A stretch of DNA of 64,000 bases, taken from the NCBI RefSeq assembly GCF_000805385.1, contig NZ_JTJW01000005.1, forward strand, positions 434,001 to 498,000. The letters run 5' to 3'. This DNA comes from Mycolicibacterium setense. Its GTDB lineage: Bacteria > Actinomycetota > Actinomycetes > Mycobacteriales > Mycobacteriaceae. Both the position numbers and the translations under genes were made by a program. This document shows, in pieces, positions 1 to 7,970 of the stretch (position 1 is its first letter; each line of letters opens with the position of its first letter). The notes beneath the pieces were generated by a model that saw only the letters and a list, made by a program, of their open reading frames with translations, was not told the origin of the DNA and did not search any database.

Positions 1-1799
1 GGGTAGCGGACGAACGAGATCCCGGTACGGCGGATCGCGGTCTTGGCCTCGTTGGTGCCGTGCGGGATGGCCAGACCGTTGCCCATGTAGGTCGACACCG
101 ACTTCTCGCGCTCGTGCATGGCATCCACGTACGCCGGATCGACGGCGTCCGCTGCGACCAACAGGGCGCCGGCCTCGTCGATGGCCGCGTCTGCTGAGGT
201 GGCGGTGCCGGCCAGCACGATCGAATCGAGCGGCAGCACGTCGGCCCCAGCCTTCGGGTCTTCGCGCAAGCGCTCATCCGCCATGTCATCGGGCTGCTCC
301 TCGGCAACCCCACTGGCGGAGGAGTTCGTGTTCCCCAGCATCTCGACGATCTCGTCATAGCGGGGGCTACTCATGAAGTCCTCCACCGAGACATGAACGG
401 CCGATGCGGTTTTCAGGCGGGCCCGATCGGTGAGGTCGCGGTGGGTTACCACCATGTCGTATGTGTCGGTGAGGTTCGCGATCGATTGGTTGGTGACTGC
501 GATATCACCGAACCCCGCGGAACGGATCTTCTTGCGCAGCACCGAGGCGCCCATCGCCGAGGACCCCATGCCGGCGTCGCAGGCGAAGACGATGCTGGTC
601 ACCGGACCCCGTTGCGCACCGACCAGGGCGGACGCAACGCTGGACTTCTTGCCTTTGAGCGCCTCCATCTCCGCGGTGGCTGCGGCCAGATCGGGTTCGT
701 CATCGGCACGGTCGGTCTTGAGCAGCAGTGACGCGACGGCGAACGAGACGGCGGTGGCACCGAGCACCGACAGCGTCACACCGAGAAAGCTGCCGCCGGC
801 GGTCTGCGCGTAGATCGCGATGATCGAACCGGGCGCGGCCGGGGCGCGCAGCCCGGAACCGAACAGCACGTTGATGAAGACGCCCGTCATGCCGCCGAGG
901 ATCGTGGCGGCGATCAGCTTCGGCTTCATCAGCACGTACGGGAAATAGATCTCGTGGATACCGCCGAAGAACTGGATGATCGCGGCGCCCGGAGCCGAGG
1001 CGCGGGCAACGCCGCGGCCGAACACCATGAACGCCAACAGGACTCCCAGGCCGGGCCCGGGGTTGGTCTCGAGCAGGAACAGAATCGATTTGCCGGTCTC
1101 CAGCGCCTGGGTGGTGCCCAGCGGTGTCAGCACCCCGTGGTTGATGGCGTTGTTGAGGAACAGCACCTTCGCTGGTTCGATGAGCAATGAGGTCGCGGGC
1201 AGCAGGTCGTTGTTGACCAGGAAGTCCACCGCGTTTCCGGCGGCCCGGGTGAACGATGACACGATCGGTCCGACGCCGAAGAAGCCGAGGATGGCCAGCA
1301 GCATGCCCATGATGCCCGCGGAGAAGTTGTCGACCAGCATTTCGAACCCGGGCCGGATCTTGCCTTCCCAGAGCGCGTCGGCCTTCTTCATCGCCCAGCC
1401 GCCCAGTGGCCCCATGATCATCGCGCCCATGAACATCGGGACATCGGCGCCGGCCACCACCCCCATGGTCGCGATCGCGCCGACGACGGCGCCGCGGTTG
1501 CCGTGGATCATCCGGCCACCGGTGTATCCGATCAGGACGGGGAGCAGGTAGGTGATCATCGGGCCGACGATCCCGGCGCCGTCGTAACTGCCCCAGCCGC
1601 CGATCTTGGCCACCCACCCGTCAGGGTCTTTGAGCCCGGAGAAGATGGCCTGTAGCCAACCCTGCTCGATGAAAAGGGCGGTGATCAGGCCCCAGGCGAT
1701 GAAGGCGCCGATGTTCGGCATCACCATGTTCGACAGCGAAGTGCCCAGCTTCTGCACGTGCACCCGGACCCCGGGGCGTGGCGCTTCGACAGTGGACAT
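1..1799 (-). CDS. mtlA: PTS mannitol transporter EIICBA (C-terminus cut by left edge)
   Basis: Imports mannitol across the inner membrane and phosphorylates it to mannitol-1-phosphate. Translating the minus strand from the ATG at 1799 gives about 599 residues before the window edge; E. coli MtlA is 637 residues, so only the end of the EIIA domain is missing. The membrane EIIC domain spans roughly residues 1-345 and carries the NNAINHG and GGIHEIYFPYV motifs. The EIIB domain has the phospho-cysteine in ACDAGMGSSAMGAS (Cys407, codon 581-579). The EIIA domain has the phospho-histidine in GNGLAIPHGT (His580, codon 62-60). Similarity to E. coli MtlA is high from the first residues (LSNMVMPNIGAFIAWG). 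The next gene to the left may be mtlD, but it is outside the window. The gene diverges from a zinc dehydrogenase gene at 1995. Confidence 0.95.
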   Translation of the reverse strand, partial: MSTVEAPRPGVRVHVQKLGTSLSNMVMPNIGAFIAWGLITALFIEQGWLQAIFSGLKDPDGWVAKIGGWGSYDGAGIVGPMITYLLPVLIGYTGGRMIHGNRGAVVGAIATMGVVAGADVPMFMGAMIMGPLGGWAMKKADALWEGKIRPGFEMLVDNFSAGIMGMLLAILGFFGVGPIVSSFTRAAGNAVDFLVNNDLLPATSLLIEPAKVLFLNNAINHGVLTPLGTTQALETGKSILFLLETNPGPGLGVLLAFMVFGRGVARASAPGAAIIQFFGGIHEIYFPYVLMKPKLIAATILGGMTGVFINVLFGSGLRAPAAPGSIIAIYAQTAGGSFLGVTLSVLGATAVSFAVASLLLKTDRADDEPDLAAATAEMEALKGKKSSVASALVGAQRGPVTSIVFACDAGMGSSAMGASVLRKKIRSAGFGDIAVTNQSIANLTDTYDMVVTHRDLTDRARLKTASAVHVSVEDFMSSPRYDEIVEMLGNTNSSASGVAEEQPDDMADERLREDPKAGADVLPLDSIVLAGTATSADAAIDEAGALLVAADAVDPAYVDAMHEREKSVSTYMGNGLAIPHGTNEAKTAIRRTGISFVRY

Positions 1800-1994
1800 C
1801 TGACGACCTCCGATCTTGCCGGCCTGCTGGGTGACGCCGGTCACATGCATGCTCAGTAGATCGCATAAGTGGGCATCTGCGCAAGCAATCGGGCGCAAAT
1901 GGGCGAAGAAAATTGTGGTTTTATGACCGGATCGGCGTTAGGGTGCTCATACCGACCCGGTTAGCGCCGTACCCTGCGAGTCGAGAGGACCGTC
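1800..1994. promoter_or_regulatory. Divergent control region of mtlA and the zinc dehydrogenase gene
   Basis: A 195-bp region between two divergent starts. It contains GCGCAA twice in direct orientation (1879-1884 and 1893-1898, 14 bp apart), and an imperfect inverted repeat CGGCGTTA (1933-1940) / TAGCGCCG (1962-1969). On the mtlA strand the first pair reads TTGCGC, a shape seen in DeoR-type sugar operators. No regulator gene lies beside it, so the assignment is inference only. Confidence 0.3.
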
Positions 1995-3074
1995 ATGAAA
2001 GCCCTGCGTTACTACGCCCCCGAGGACGTCCGGCTGGAGGATGTACCGGAGCCACAGTGCGGCCCCGGCGAGGTGAAGATCCGGGTCCGCAACTGCTCCA
2101 CCTGCGGCACCGATGTCAAGATCCTGCACAACGGGCACCAGAACCTGACCCCACCGCGCACCATCGGCCATGAGATCGCCGGTGACATCGTGGAGGTGGG
2201 GGCCGACGTGAATTCCACCTACGGCACCGATTGGGCCGAGGGTGACCGGGTTCAGGTGATCGCGGCGGTCCCGTGCGGAGAATGTCACGAGTGCCGCAAG
2301 GGCTGGATGGCCGTCTGCCAGAACCAGACGTCGATGGGGTACCAGTACGACGGCGGGTTCGCCGAGTACATGATCGTTCCGCGTCAGGTGCTCAAAGTCG
2401 ATGGGCTGAACCGGATCCCGGACAACGTCAGCTACGACGAAGCGTCGGCGGCCGAACCGTTCGCGTGCGCGATCAACGCGCAGGACCTGCTCGGCATCGA
2501 AGAGGGCGACACCGTCGTGGTGTTCGGCGCCGGACCCATCGGCTGTATGCACATCCGCATCGCGCGCGGGGTACACAATTGCGGCCCGGTCTATCTCGTC
2601 GACGTGAACGAAAGCCGGCTCAAGATGTCGGCCGACGCCGTGCATCCCGACGAGGTGATCAACGCGGCGGAGGTCGACGTGGTCGAGAAGGTGATGGAAC
2701 TGACCGGCGGCCGCGGCGCCGACGTCGTCATCACCGCCACCGCGGCCAACGTCACCCAGGAGCAGGCCATCGCGATGGCCGCCCGAAACGGGCGCATCTC
2801 GTTCTTCGGTGGATTGCCCAAGACCAACCCGACCATCACGTGCGATTCGAACATCGTGCACTACCGCCAGTTGCACATCCACGGTGCCAACGGTTCCGCG
2901 CCGGAGCACAACAAGCGTGCGCTGCAGTACATCTCGACCGGCCAGGTGCCGGTGAAGGACCTCATCACCCGCCACATCCCGCTCGACGACGTGCTCGACG
3001 CGTTCTCGATCGTGCAGAACGGTGAGGCCATCAAGGTGACGGTCGAGCCTGCCGCTGCGACCGCATCGGTCTGA
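1995..3074 (+). CDS. Zinc-dependent medium-chain dehydrogenase (polyol/threonine dehydrogenase type)
   Basis: A 359-residue cytosolic MDR dehydrogenase. The catalytic zinc site begins with CSTCGTD (Cys near residue 37) and GHE (near residue 60). The structural zinc cysteines lie in [15 protein letters not shown] (residues about 96-110). The Rossmann nucleotide site is [17 protein letters not shown] near residue 175. It resembles sorbitol and L-threonine 3-dehydrogenases and galactitol- or sorbose-phosphate dehydrogenases. Its divergent position next to mtlA suggests it may oxidise a polyol or polyol phosphate entering by the PTS. That role is inference, since mannitol-1-phosphate dehydrogenase itself belongs to a different family. 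Start chosen at the ATG after a GAGAGGAC ribosome-binding site. Confidence 0.85.
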   Translation: MKALRYYAPEDVRLEDVPEPQCGPGEVKIRVRNCSTCGTDVKILHNGHQNLTPPRTIGHEIAGDIVEVGADVNSTYGTDWAEGDRVQVIAAVPCGECHECRKGWMAVCQNQTSMGYQYDGGFAEYMIVPRQVLKVDGLNRIPDNVSYDEASAAEPFACAINAQDLLGIEEGDTVVVFGAGPIGCMHIRIARGVHNCGPVYLVDVNESRLKMSADAVHPDEVINAAEVDVVEKVMELTGGRGADVVITATAANVTQEQAIAMAARNGRISFFGGLPKTNPTITCDSNIVHYRQLHIHGANGSAPEHNKRALQYISTGQVPVKDLITRHIPLDDVLDAFSIVQNGEAIKVTVEPAAATASV

Positions 3075-3076
3075 GT

Positions 3077-3760
3077 TCAGTACAGCTCGTTCTCGTAGTG
3101 ATCGTCGATCACCGAGTGAAGCGAGCCGGCCAGGTCGCCGAGTTTCTCAGCCATCTTCGCCGCGCTCTCGGTGATCGTGAGGGTGTAGAAGTCCCCGCCC
3201 AACGTCACGGCTTCGGCCAGCCCCCGGCTGTCGCCTTCCCAGAGCTTGGCCCGGATCACGGCCTTGCCGCACTGCCCGAACACTTCGCGAATGCGCACGA
3301 TGGTGGCCAACACCGCGGGTTTGCCGTCGGCGCTGAGCATCTCGAGCAGCTCGGGGTCGTCGGTGACGAACGCGTCCCCGTTCACCCGGATCACCTCGCG
3401 GATGCCCGGCACGAAGAAGACCAGCCCCACCGCCGGATGCTTGGTGATGTTCTCGTGAGTATCGGCCAGTTTGTTTCCCGGCCGGTCCGGGATGGCGAGC
3501 GTCCACGGGTCGAGGATTCGCACCGAACCCGGCGGATCGCCTCGTGGGCTGGTGTCCAACTGGCCGTCGGCGCCCACCGTGGCCATGCAGTAGAACGGGC
3601 TGTGCGCGATGAACCGGGCCGAGAATTCACCGAGTTTCGGCTCCTTCTTCTCCGCGATGAACCGCTCTGGATGCCCGACGATCTCCCTGATGCGCCCCAT
3701 TGAGATAGGGGAGTACGAATCCGCTGCTGTGCCTGTCGTTTTCACCATCGCCTCCATCAC
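3077..3760 (-). CDS. PPOX-fold (pyridoxamine 5'-phosphate oxidase-like) flavoprotein
   Basis: A 227-residue protein with the split-barrel flavin/F420-binding fold typical of the mycobacterial pyridoxamine-phosphate-oxidase-like family. Diagnostic stretches are FYCMATVGADGQLDTSPRGD (residues about 56-75) and NGDAFVTDDPELL later on. This subgroup (MSMEG_1024-type length, just over 200 residues) is usually annotated only by family, and the true substrate is unknown. The start codon overlaps the last four bases of the upstream reductase gene (3757-3760), so the two are translationally coupled and the reductase may feed electrons to this protein. Both genes are probably controlled by the divergent TetR gene at 4782. 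Confidence 0.8.
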   Translation of the reverse strand: MMEAMVKTTGTAADSYSPISMGRIREIVGHPERFIAEKKEPKLGEFSARFIAHSPFYCMATVGADGQLDTSPRGDPPGSVRILDPWTLAIPDRPGNKLADTHENITKHPAVGLVFFVPGIREVIRVNGDAFVTDDPELLEMLSADGKPAVLATIVRIREVFGQCGKAVIRAKLWEGDSRGLAEAVTLGGDFYTLTITESAAKMAEKLGDLAGSLHSVIDDHYENELY

Positions 3761-4716
3761 ACGTCGAGAATGAGTCGGGGAGTTTGTGCCCGGGAAACAC
3801 AGATGAACATGCGGTCGTTGGCGGCGCGCTCAGACTCGGAGAGAATGTCGTCGCGATGGTCGGGCACTCCGTCGACGACGCTGGTCTCGCAGGCACCGCA
3901 GATACCCGATCGGCACGACGACGGCACGTTGACCCCGGCGCCATCGAGGGCGGCGAGAATGCTCTGGCCCGCTTCGACTTTGACGGTTCTGCCCGATCTC
4001 TCGCACACCACCTCGATCGGCTTGTCGTCGGCAGCGGGCGCCCGTTTGCGCGGCTTGAAGCGCTCGAGATGCAGGCTGCCCGCCGGCCAGTGTGCGGTGG
4101 CGTCCTGCAGCGCCGACAACAGCGCCGAGGGGCCGCACGCATAGATCTCGGCTCCAGGCTGAACTTGAGCGAAGTGCTCGCTGAGCGGGATGCGGCCGTC
4201 GGCGTCAGAGGCATAGAAGCTCACGCGCGCTCCGTATCCGCGGAGTTCGTCCGAGAACGGCATCGAGGTCGCGGTGTGCCCGCCGTAGAGCAGTTTCCAG
4301 TCCGCGCCCCACGTTTCGGCCTGACGGATCATCGGGAGGATCGGGGTGATCCCGATGCCGCCGGCCACAAACGTGTATGAGGTGGCCCGGTGCAGCCCGA
4401 AGGTGTTGCGTAGGCCCGCGACCGTGAGGTGCTGTCCCGGCCGCAGGAACGCGTGTACGTACTCGGACCCGCCGCGGCTGGTGCGTTCCCGCCGCACCCC
4501 GATGCGGTAGTACGAGCGCTCGCCGACGGGCCCGCACAACGAGTACTGGCGTTGGATGCCGGTCGGCAGGACCAGATCGATGTGTGCGCCCGGCTTCCAG
4601 GTCGGCAGTAGCTCGCCGGATCGCGGCTGCAATTGCACGGACACCACGCCATCGGCCTCCCAGCGCAGCTGTCGTACGGAGACGCCGATCCCACCGGCTG
4701 CCAGTTCGCTTGTCAC
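3757..4716 (-). CDS. Phthalate-dioxygenase-reductase-type (VanB-like) oxidoreductase
   Basis: A 319-residue electron-transfer protein with three domains in PDR order. The flavin domain has RQYSLCGP near residue 56. The NAD(P)H domain has FVAGGIGITPILPM near residue 117. A C-terminal plant-type [2Fe-2S] ferredoxin has CRSGICGACETSVVDG plus a later cysteine in FICVSRA. Such reductases normally pass electrons from NADH to an oxygenase, but no Rieske oxygenase or P450 gene is next to it; the coupled neighbour is a PPOX-fold flavoprotein. Start is the GTG at 4716 with an AGGAGGT ribosome-binding site just upstream. The gene diverges from a TetR regulator with two matching operators between them. 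Confidence 0.9.
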   Translation of the reverse strand: MTSELAAGGIGVSVRQLRWEADGVVSVQLQPRSGELLPTWKPGAHIDLVLPTGIQRQYSLCGPVGERSYYRIGVRRERTSRGGSEYVHAFLRPGQHLTVAGLRNTFGLHRATSYTFVAGGIGITPILPMIRQAETWGADWKLLYGGHTATSMPFSDELRGYGARVSFYASDADGRIPLSEHFAQVQPGAEIYACGPSALLSALQDATAHWPAGSLHLERFKPRKRAPAADDKPIEVVCERSGRTVKVEAGQSILAALDGAGVNVPSSCRSGICGACETSVVDGVPDHRDDILSESERAANDRMFICVSRAQTPRLILDV

Positions 4717-4732
4717 GCCATACCTCCTTTTG

Positions 4733-4779
4733 GATTAACAATGTTAATCGCAGGTCAGAGCGTAGTGATAACGTTGTTA
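4733..4779. promoter_or_regulatory. Paired TetR operators (TAAC-N3-GTTA, two copies)
   Basis: Two inverted repeats of the same form lie between the divergent reductase (start 4716) and TetR (start 4782) genes. Site 1 is GATTAACA-A-TGTTAATC at 4733-4749, a perfect 17-bp palindrome centred on 4741. Site 2 is TAAC-GTT-GTTA at 4769-4779, centred on 4774. Centre spacing is 33 bp, about three helical turns, so both lie on the same DNA face. Site 2 ends two bases before the GTG start of the TetR gene, which fits autorepression. Confidence 0.75.
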
Positions 4780-4781
4780 AC

Positions 4782-5426
4782 GTGTCAACCGCCCCGACTG
4801 GCCGCGATCGGGTGGCGCTGGCGAACCTGCCGGTGGACCGCGTGGTCGGAGAAGCTTTGGCGCTGGTCAACGAGGGCGGACTGGAATCGCTGACGATGCG
4901 CCGGCTGGCCGACCGGCTGCGGGCCCACCTCCCCACGATCTACCGACTCGTCGACGGCAAGGACGCGCTCATCGACGAGATGGCCGAGACGATTCTGGCC
5001 AAGGCGCTCGAAAACTCCGACACCGACGAACCACGATGGACCGATCGCGTCAAAAGTCTTGCCGCGGGGCTGCGTTCGGCTCTGCTGGCGCAGCGCGACG
5101 GAGCCCGCATCGTGGGCGGCAACTACGCCGCCAAGCGCGCCAACCTGACCTTCGTCGACACGCTCGTCGGCAGCATCCAGGCCGGCGGCTTGGCCCACGA
5201 ACGCGCCTTGTGGGCCGCCAGTTCATTGTTCTGCTACGTCCTCGGTGAAGCCCTGGAGCAGCAGGGCGCCGCCGGCGGCGAAACCGAGACACTCGAAGGG
5301 GTGGTTCACGCCGGGGACTACCCACACCTCGCGTCCAGCCCCGTCGAGCAGTTGCTCGACTTCGATGCGCGATTCGACTTCGGGCTGAACCTGCTCATCT
5401 CGGGCATGTGTTCCGGCGAACGCTGA
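4782..5426 (+). CDS. TetR-family transcriptional regulator
   Basis: A 214-residue regulator. The N-terminal helix-turn-helix occupies about residues 18-62 (ALALVNEGGLESLTMRRLAD, then LPTIYRLVDGKDALIDEMAE). The rest is the variable TetR ligand-binding domain with a TetR_C-like ending. The reading frame is open further upstream, but the GTG at 4782 is chosen because it directly follows the operator and the upstream in-frame residues lack TetR similarity. It probably represses itself and the divergent reductase/PPOX operon. Its 3' end overlaps the end of the convergent EamA gene by 109 bases (5318-5426). Confidence 0.85.
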   Translation: MSTAPTGRDRVALANLPVDRVVGEALALVNEGGLESLTMRRLADRLRAHLPTIYRLVDGKDALIDEMAETILAKALENSDTDEPRWTDRVKSLAAGLRSALLAQRDGARIVGGNYAAKRANLTFVDTLVGSIQAGGLAHERALWAASSLFCYVLGEALEQQGAAGGETETLEGVVHAGDYPHLASSPVEQLLDFDARFDFGLNLLISGMCSGER

Positions 5427-6301
5427 GCCTGCCCCGCTGCGCCGTTGCCGCCCAAGCCCAATGCCAGCCCGCAGGAGATCAGCGCGACGCCCGCCCACGC
5501 CGCCGCGCTGGGCATCGCCCCGACCACCGGTATGCCGATCACGCCGGCCGCGATGGGCGCGACCCCCGTGAGCAACCCGGCCCGGCCGGCGCCCAGCGTG
5601 CGCACACAGGTGTACCAGAGGATGAAGGCGACCGCCGTCACGCAGACGGCCAGATAGCCGATCGCCAGGAGCTCACCGGCATCGAAAGTGCTTGCCGCTC
5701 GGGGGCCTTCGGTGGCCAGCGCCAGCGCACCGAACATCACTGCCGCCATCCAGGTGGTGTGCACGGATACTCCGGAAGCACCGTGTGCGCCGAGAACCGG
5801 CACCGCCAGCAGCGTGAAGCCGGCTTCGCAGCCGAAAACGACCATGGCCCAGAGCAATCCGATGGCGTCGGCACGGCCCAGCCCTTCGACGATGACCGCG
5901 CCGATGCTGACCACGGCAGCCGCGGCGAGCACCCGGCTCCCCGGCCGGTGGCCCTCCAGCAGTGGTCCCACCGTCGCCAGCGCCAACGGTACGCACGCCA
6001 CGGCGACGGCCAGCACCGCCGGTTCGGCATGGCGCGATCCGTACACCAGCGCCACGTTGAACAACACCAGGCCGGTCGCGGTGACGCCGAGTAGCCAGAA
6101 CCACTCGTTGCCGCGGGGGCGGCGCAACGGGCGGCCGGTGAGCCGGACCCAGACGAGCAGCAGCACGCAGGCGACCGCGTAACGCAACGCCTGCGCGGTG
6201 TGCAGTGGCGCATGGGCAAGCACACCCGAGACCGCGACGCTGCCGCCGACGAACGTCATACCGAGGGCGCCGGACAGGCCGGCGCGGGCGGAGCTGGACA
6301 T
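5318..6301 (-). CDS. EamA-family (DMT superfamily) exporter
   Basis: A 327-residue inner-membrane protein with two EamA repeats and about ten hydrophobic segments, for example LRYAVACVLLLVWVRL and VLAVAVACVPLALATVGPLL in the first half and FILWYTCVRTLGAGRAGLL in the second. Families of this type export amino acids or other metabolites; the substrate cannot be read from sequence. Start chosen at the ATG at 6301 (MSSSARAG). The last 30 or so residues are read from the antisense of the TetR gene and look unlike a transporter tail. It diverges from a MocR regulator at 6359, a common pairing for EamA exporters, so MocR is the probable controller. Confidence 0.8.
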   Translation of the reverse strand: MSSSARAGLSGALGMTFVGGSVAVSGVLAHAPLHTAQALRYAVACVLLLVWVRLTGRPLRRPRGNEWFWLLGVTATGLVLFNVALVYGSRHAEPAVLAVAVACVPLALATVGPLLEGHRPGSRVLAAAAVVSIGAVIVEGLGRADAIGLLWAMVVFGCEAGFTLLAVPVLGAHGASGVSVHTTWMAAVMFGALALATEGPRAASTFDAGELLAIGYLAVCVTAVAFILWYTCVRTLGAGRAGLLTGVAPIAAGVIGIPVVGAMPSAAAWAGVALISCGLALGLGGNGAAGQAQRSPEHMPEMSRFSPKSNRASKSSNCSTGLDARCG

Positions 6302-6321
6302 GCGCCCATCCTGCGGCCAAC

Positions 6322-6366
6322 ATGGTCCAACAAACAGAACCAAGTTTGGATACTTCTAATGGACCA
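6322..6366. promoter_or_regulatory. Candidate MocR operators between EamA and MocR genes
   Basis: In the short gap between divergent starts, TCCAA (6326-6330) is mirrored by TTGGA (6346-6350). A wider inverted pair TGGTCCA (6323-6329) / TGGACCA (6360-6366) reaches into the MocR start codon. The arms match exactly, but they are short. Confidence 0.35.
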
Positions 6367-7786
6367 AGTGGCGCGGGACGCGGTGGGCGCGGACTTTCTG
6401 CAACTCGATCCGGCGACCGCACCGGCACGCGGCTTGACCGACTGGCTCGCGGACGCGCTGCGTAGTGCGATCGCCGACGGGCGGCTGGCTCCCGGGACCC
6501 GGTGTCCCGCGACCCGGGTACTGGCCGGCGAACTCGCGGTGTCCCGTGGCGTGGTCGTCGAGGCCTACCGGCGGCTGGCCGACGAGGGACTGATCGGCGG
6601 GCGGGCCGGGGGCGGCAGCCACGTGCTCACGCGGCCGGTCCGGCCACCACAGCCCGAGCCCACGCCGGCGCCTTCGGTGTCTCGTCTGCCCCGCCCCCGC
6701 CTGCCGGTCGGTGAAGGGATCGACCTGTCGCCGGGAGTGCCCGATCTGTCGGCATTTCCGCGCAGTACGTGGCTGCGCGCCGAACGGGCGGTGCTGGCCG
6801 AGGCCGCACCCGAAGACCTCGGCTACGGCGATCCCCGCGGTCATCCCCGGTTGCGAGCGGCACTGGCCCCGTGGCTGGGCCGGACCCGTGGGCTGCGGAT
6901 CGATGCCGACGAGATCCTGGTGGTCGCAGGTGTCGCCCAGGCGGTGGCGCTACTGGCCCAGCAGCTGCGCGACGAAGGACTCGACACCATCGCCGTCGAA
7001 GATCCAGGTTCGCGCGGGGCCGTCGACGAACTCGAGTACTGGGGCCTGCGCCCGGTGCCGGTTCCGGTCGACGGCGACGGCATCGTCGTCAGTGAGCTGA
7101 GTGCCACCGGTGCACCCACCGTCTTCCTGACCCCGGCGCATCAGTTTCCGACGGGCGTGGTGCTCAGCCCGCAGCGGCGGCGCGAGCTGCTCGAATGGAA
7201 CGGCGAGCTGATCATCGAAGACGACTACGACGCCGAGTATCGCTATGACCGGGCGCCGGTGCCGGCGTTGCACCCGTCGGCACCCGATCGCATCGCGTAT
7301 GCCGGCAGCACCTCGAAGAGCCTTGCGCCGGCCCTGCGACTGGGCTGGTTGACTGCGCCCCCGCAGCGTCGTCCGGACCTGGTGACAGCCAAGCACGCCA
7401 CCGACCTCGGCAGCCCGACCGTGCCGCAGCTGGTGCTCGCGCGGCTACTGGAATCCGGCGAGTACGACCGGCATGTCCGGCTGGTCCGGGCGCGCCACCG
7501 GGCCCGGCGCGACGCCCTGCTGGACGTGCTTGCCACCGCGATGCCCGCCGCGACGGTGACGGGTGTCGCCGCCGGCCTGCACCTGCTCGTCACCTTGCCC
7601 GAGGACGTCGACGACGTCGCACTGGCCGACGATCTGCGTGACGCGGGTGTTCTCGTGCATCCGGTCTCCTGGCACCGGCGGCTGCCCGGACCGCCCGGAT
7701 TGGTTCTCGGATACGCATCTCACCCACCGGACCGGTTGCGCGACGCCGCGTCCACGATCGCGCACATCGCCGGACGACGAAGCTGA
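6359..7786 (+). CDS. MocR-type GntR regulator with aminotransferase-like domain
   Basis: A 475-residue fusion of an N-terminal GntR winged helix (residues about 15-85, with DALRSAIADGRLAPGTRCPATRVLA and VSRGVVVEAYRRLADEGLI) and a C-terminal fold-type I aminotransferase-like domain. The PLP-binding region is visible: IIEDDYDAEYRYD, then YAGSTSKSLAPALRLGW, where the Lys of TSKS would form the Schiff base. PdxR, TauR and GabR share this layout and use PLP or amino compounds as effectors. ATG at 6359 is the start that puts the winged helix close to the N-terminus; the frame is open upstream but has no homology there. It probably controls the divergent EamA exporter. Confidence 0.88.
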   Translation: MDQVARDAVGADFLQLDPATAPARGLTDWLADALRSAIADGRLAPGTRCPATRVLAGELAVSRGVVVEAYRRLADEGLIGGRAGGGSHVLTRPVRPPQPEPTPAPSVSRLPRPRLPVGEGIDLSPGVPDLSAFPRSTWLRAERAVLAEAAPEDLGYGDPRGHPRLRAALAPWLGRTRGLRIDADEILVVAGVAQAVALLAQQLRDEGLDTIAVEDPGSRGAVDELEYWGLRPVPVPVDGDGIVVSELSATGAPTVFLTPAHQFPTGVVLSPQRRRELLEWNGELIIEDDYDAEYRYDRAPVPALHPSAPDRIAYAGSTSKSLAPALRLGWLTAPPQRRPDLVTAKHATDLGSPTVPQLVLARLLESGEYDRHVRLVRARHRARRDALLDVLATAMPAATVTGVAAGLHLLVTLPEDVDDVALADDLRDAGVLVHPVSWHRRLPGPPGLVLGYASHPPDRLRDAASTIAHIAGRRS

Positions 7787-7796
7787 CCAGACTGCG

Positions 7797-7853
7797 CGAA
7801 CGTGACGTCATGGTTGCTGCGGCGGTTCCTCATCAGCCGTGGCGTCACGTTCG
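7797..7853. repeat. Long palindromic element (possible bidirectional terminator or genomic repeat)
   Basis: CGAACGTGACG at 7797-7807 is perfectly mirrored by CGTCACGTTCG at 7843-7853. Inside, CATGG and CCGTGG extend the pairing imperfectly around a loop of about 24 bases. It lies 10 bases after the MocR stop and 118 bases before nnr. It lacks a T-run, so it is either a weak terminator or a dispersed palindromic repeat. Confidence 0.5.
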
Positions 7854-7970
7854 ACAAAACCTGAGACCACAGACCCGTGTCGGCAGCGAATCTCTGACCG
7901 TGTCGAGCAAACACACGTAACCTGTTGGCGCGCGGCAAAGTCGAACACACCTCGAGTGGAGCGGGAGCTG

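Noticed and set aside
700..1617. Long 305-residue minus-strand open frame rich in Arg
   Set aside because: It is a shadow of mtlA in another frame; its composition is typical of GC-rich out-of-frame reading.
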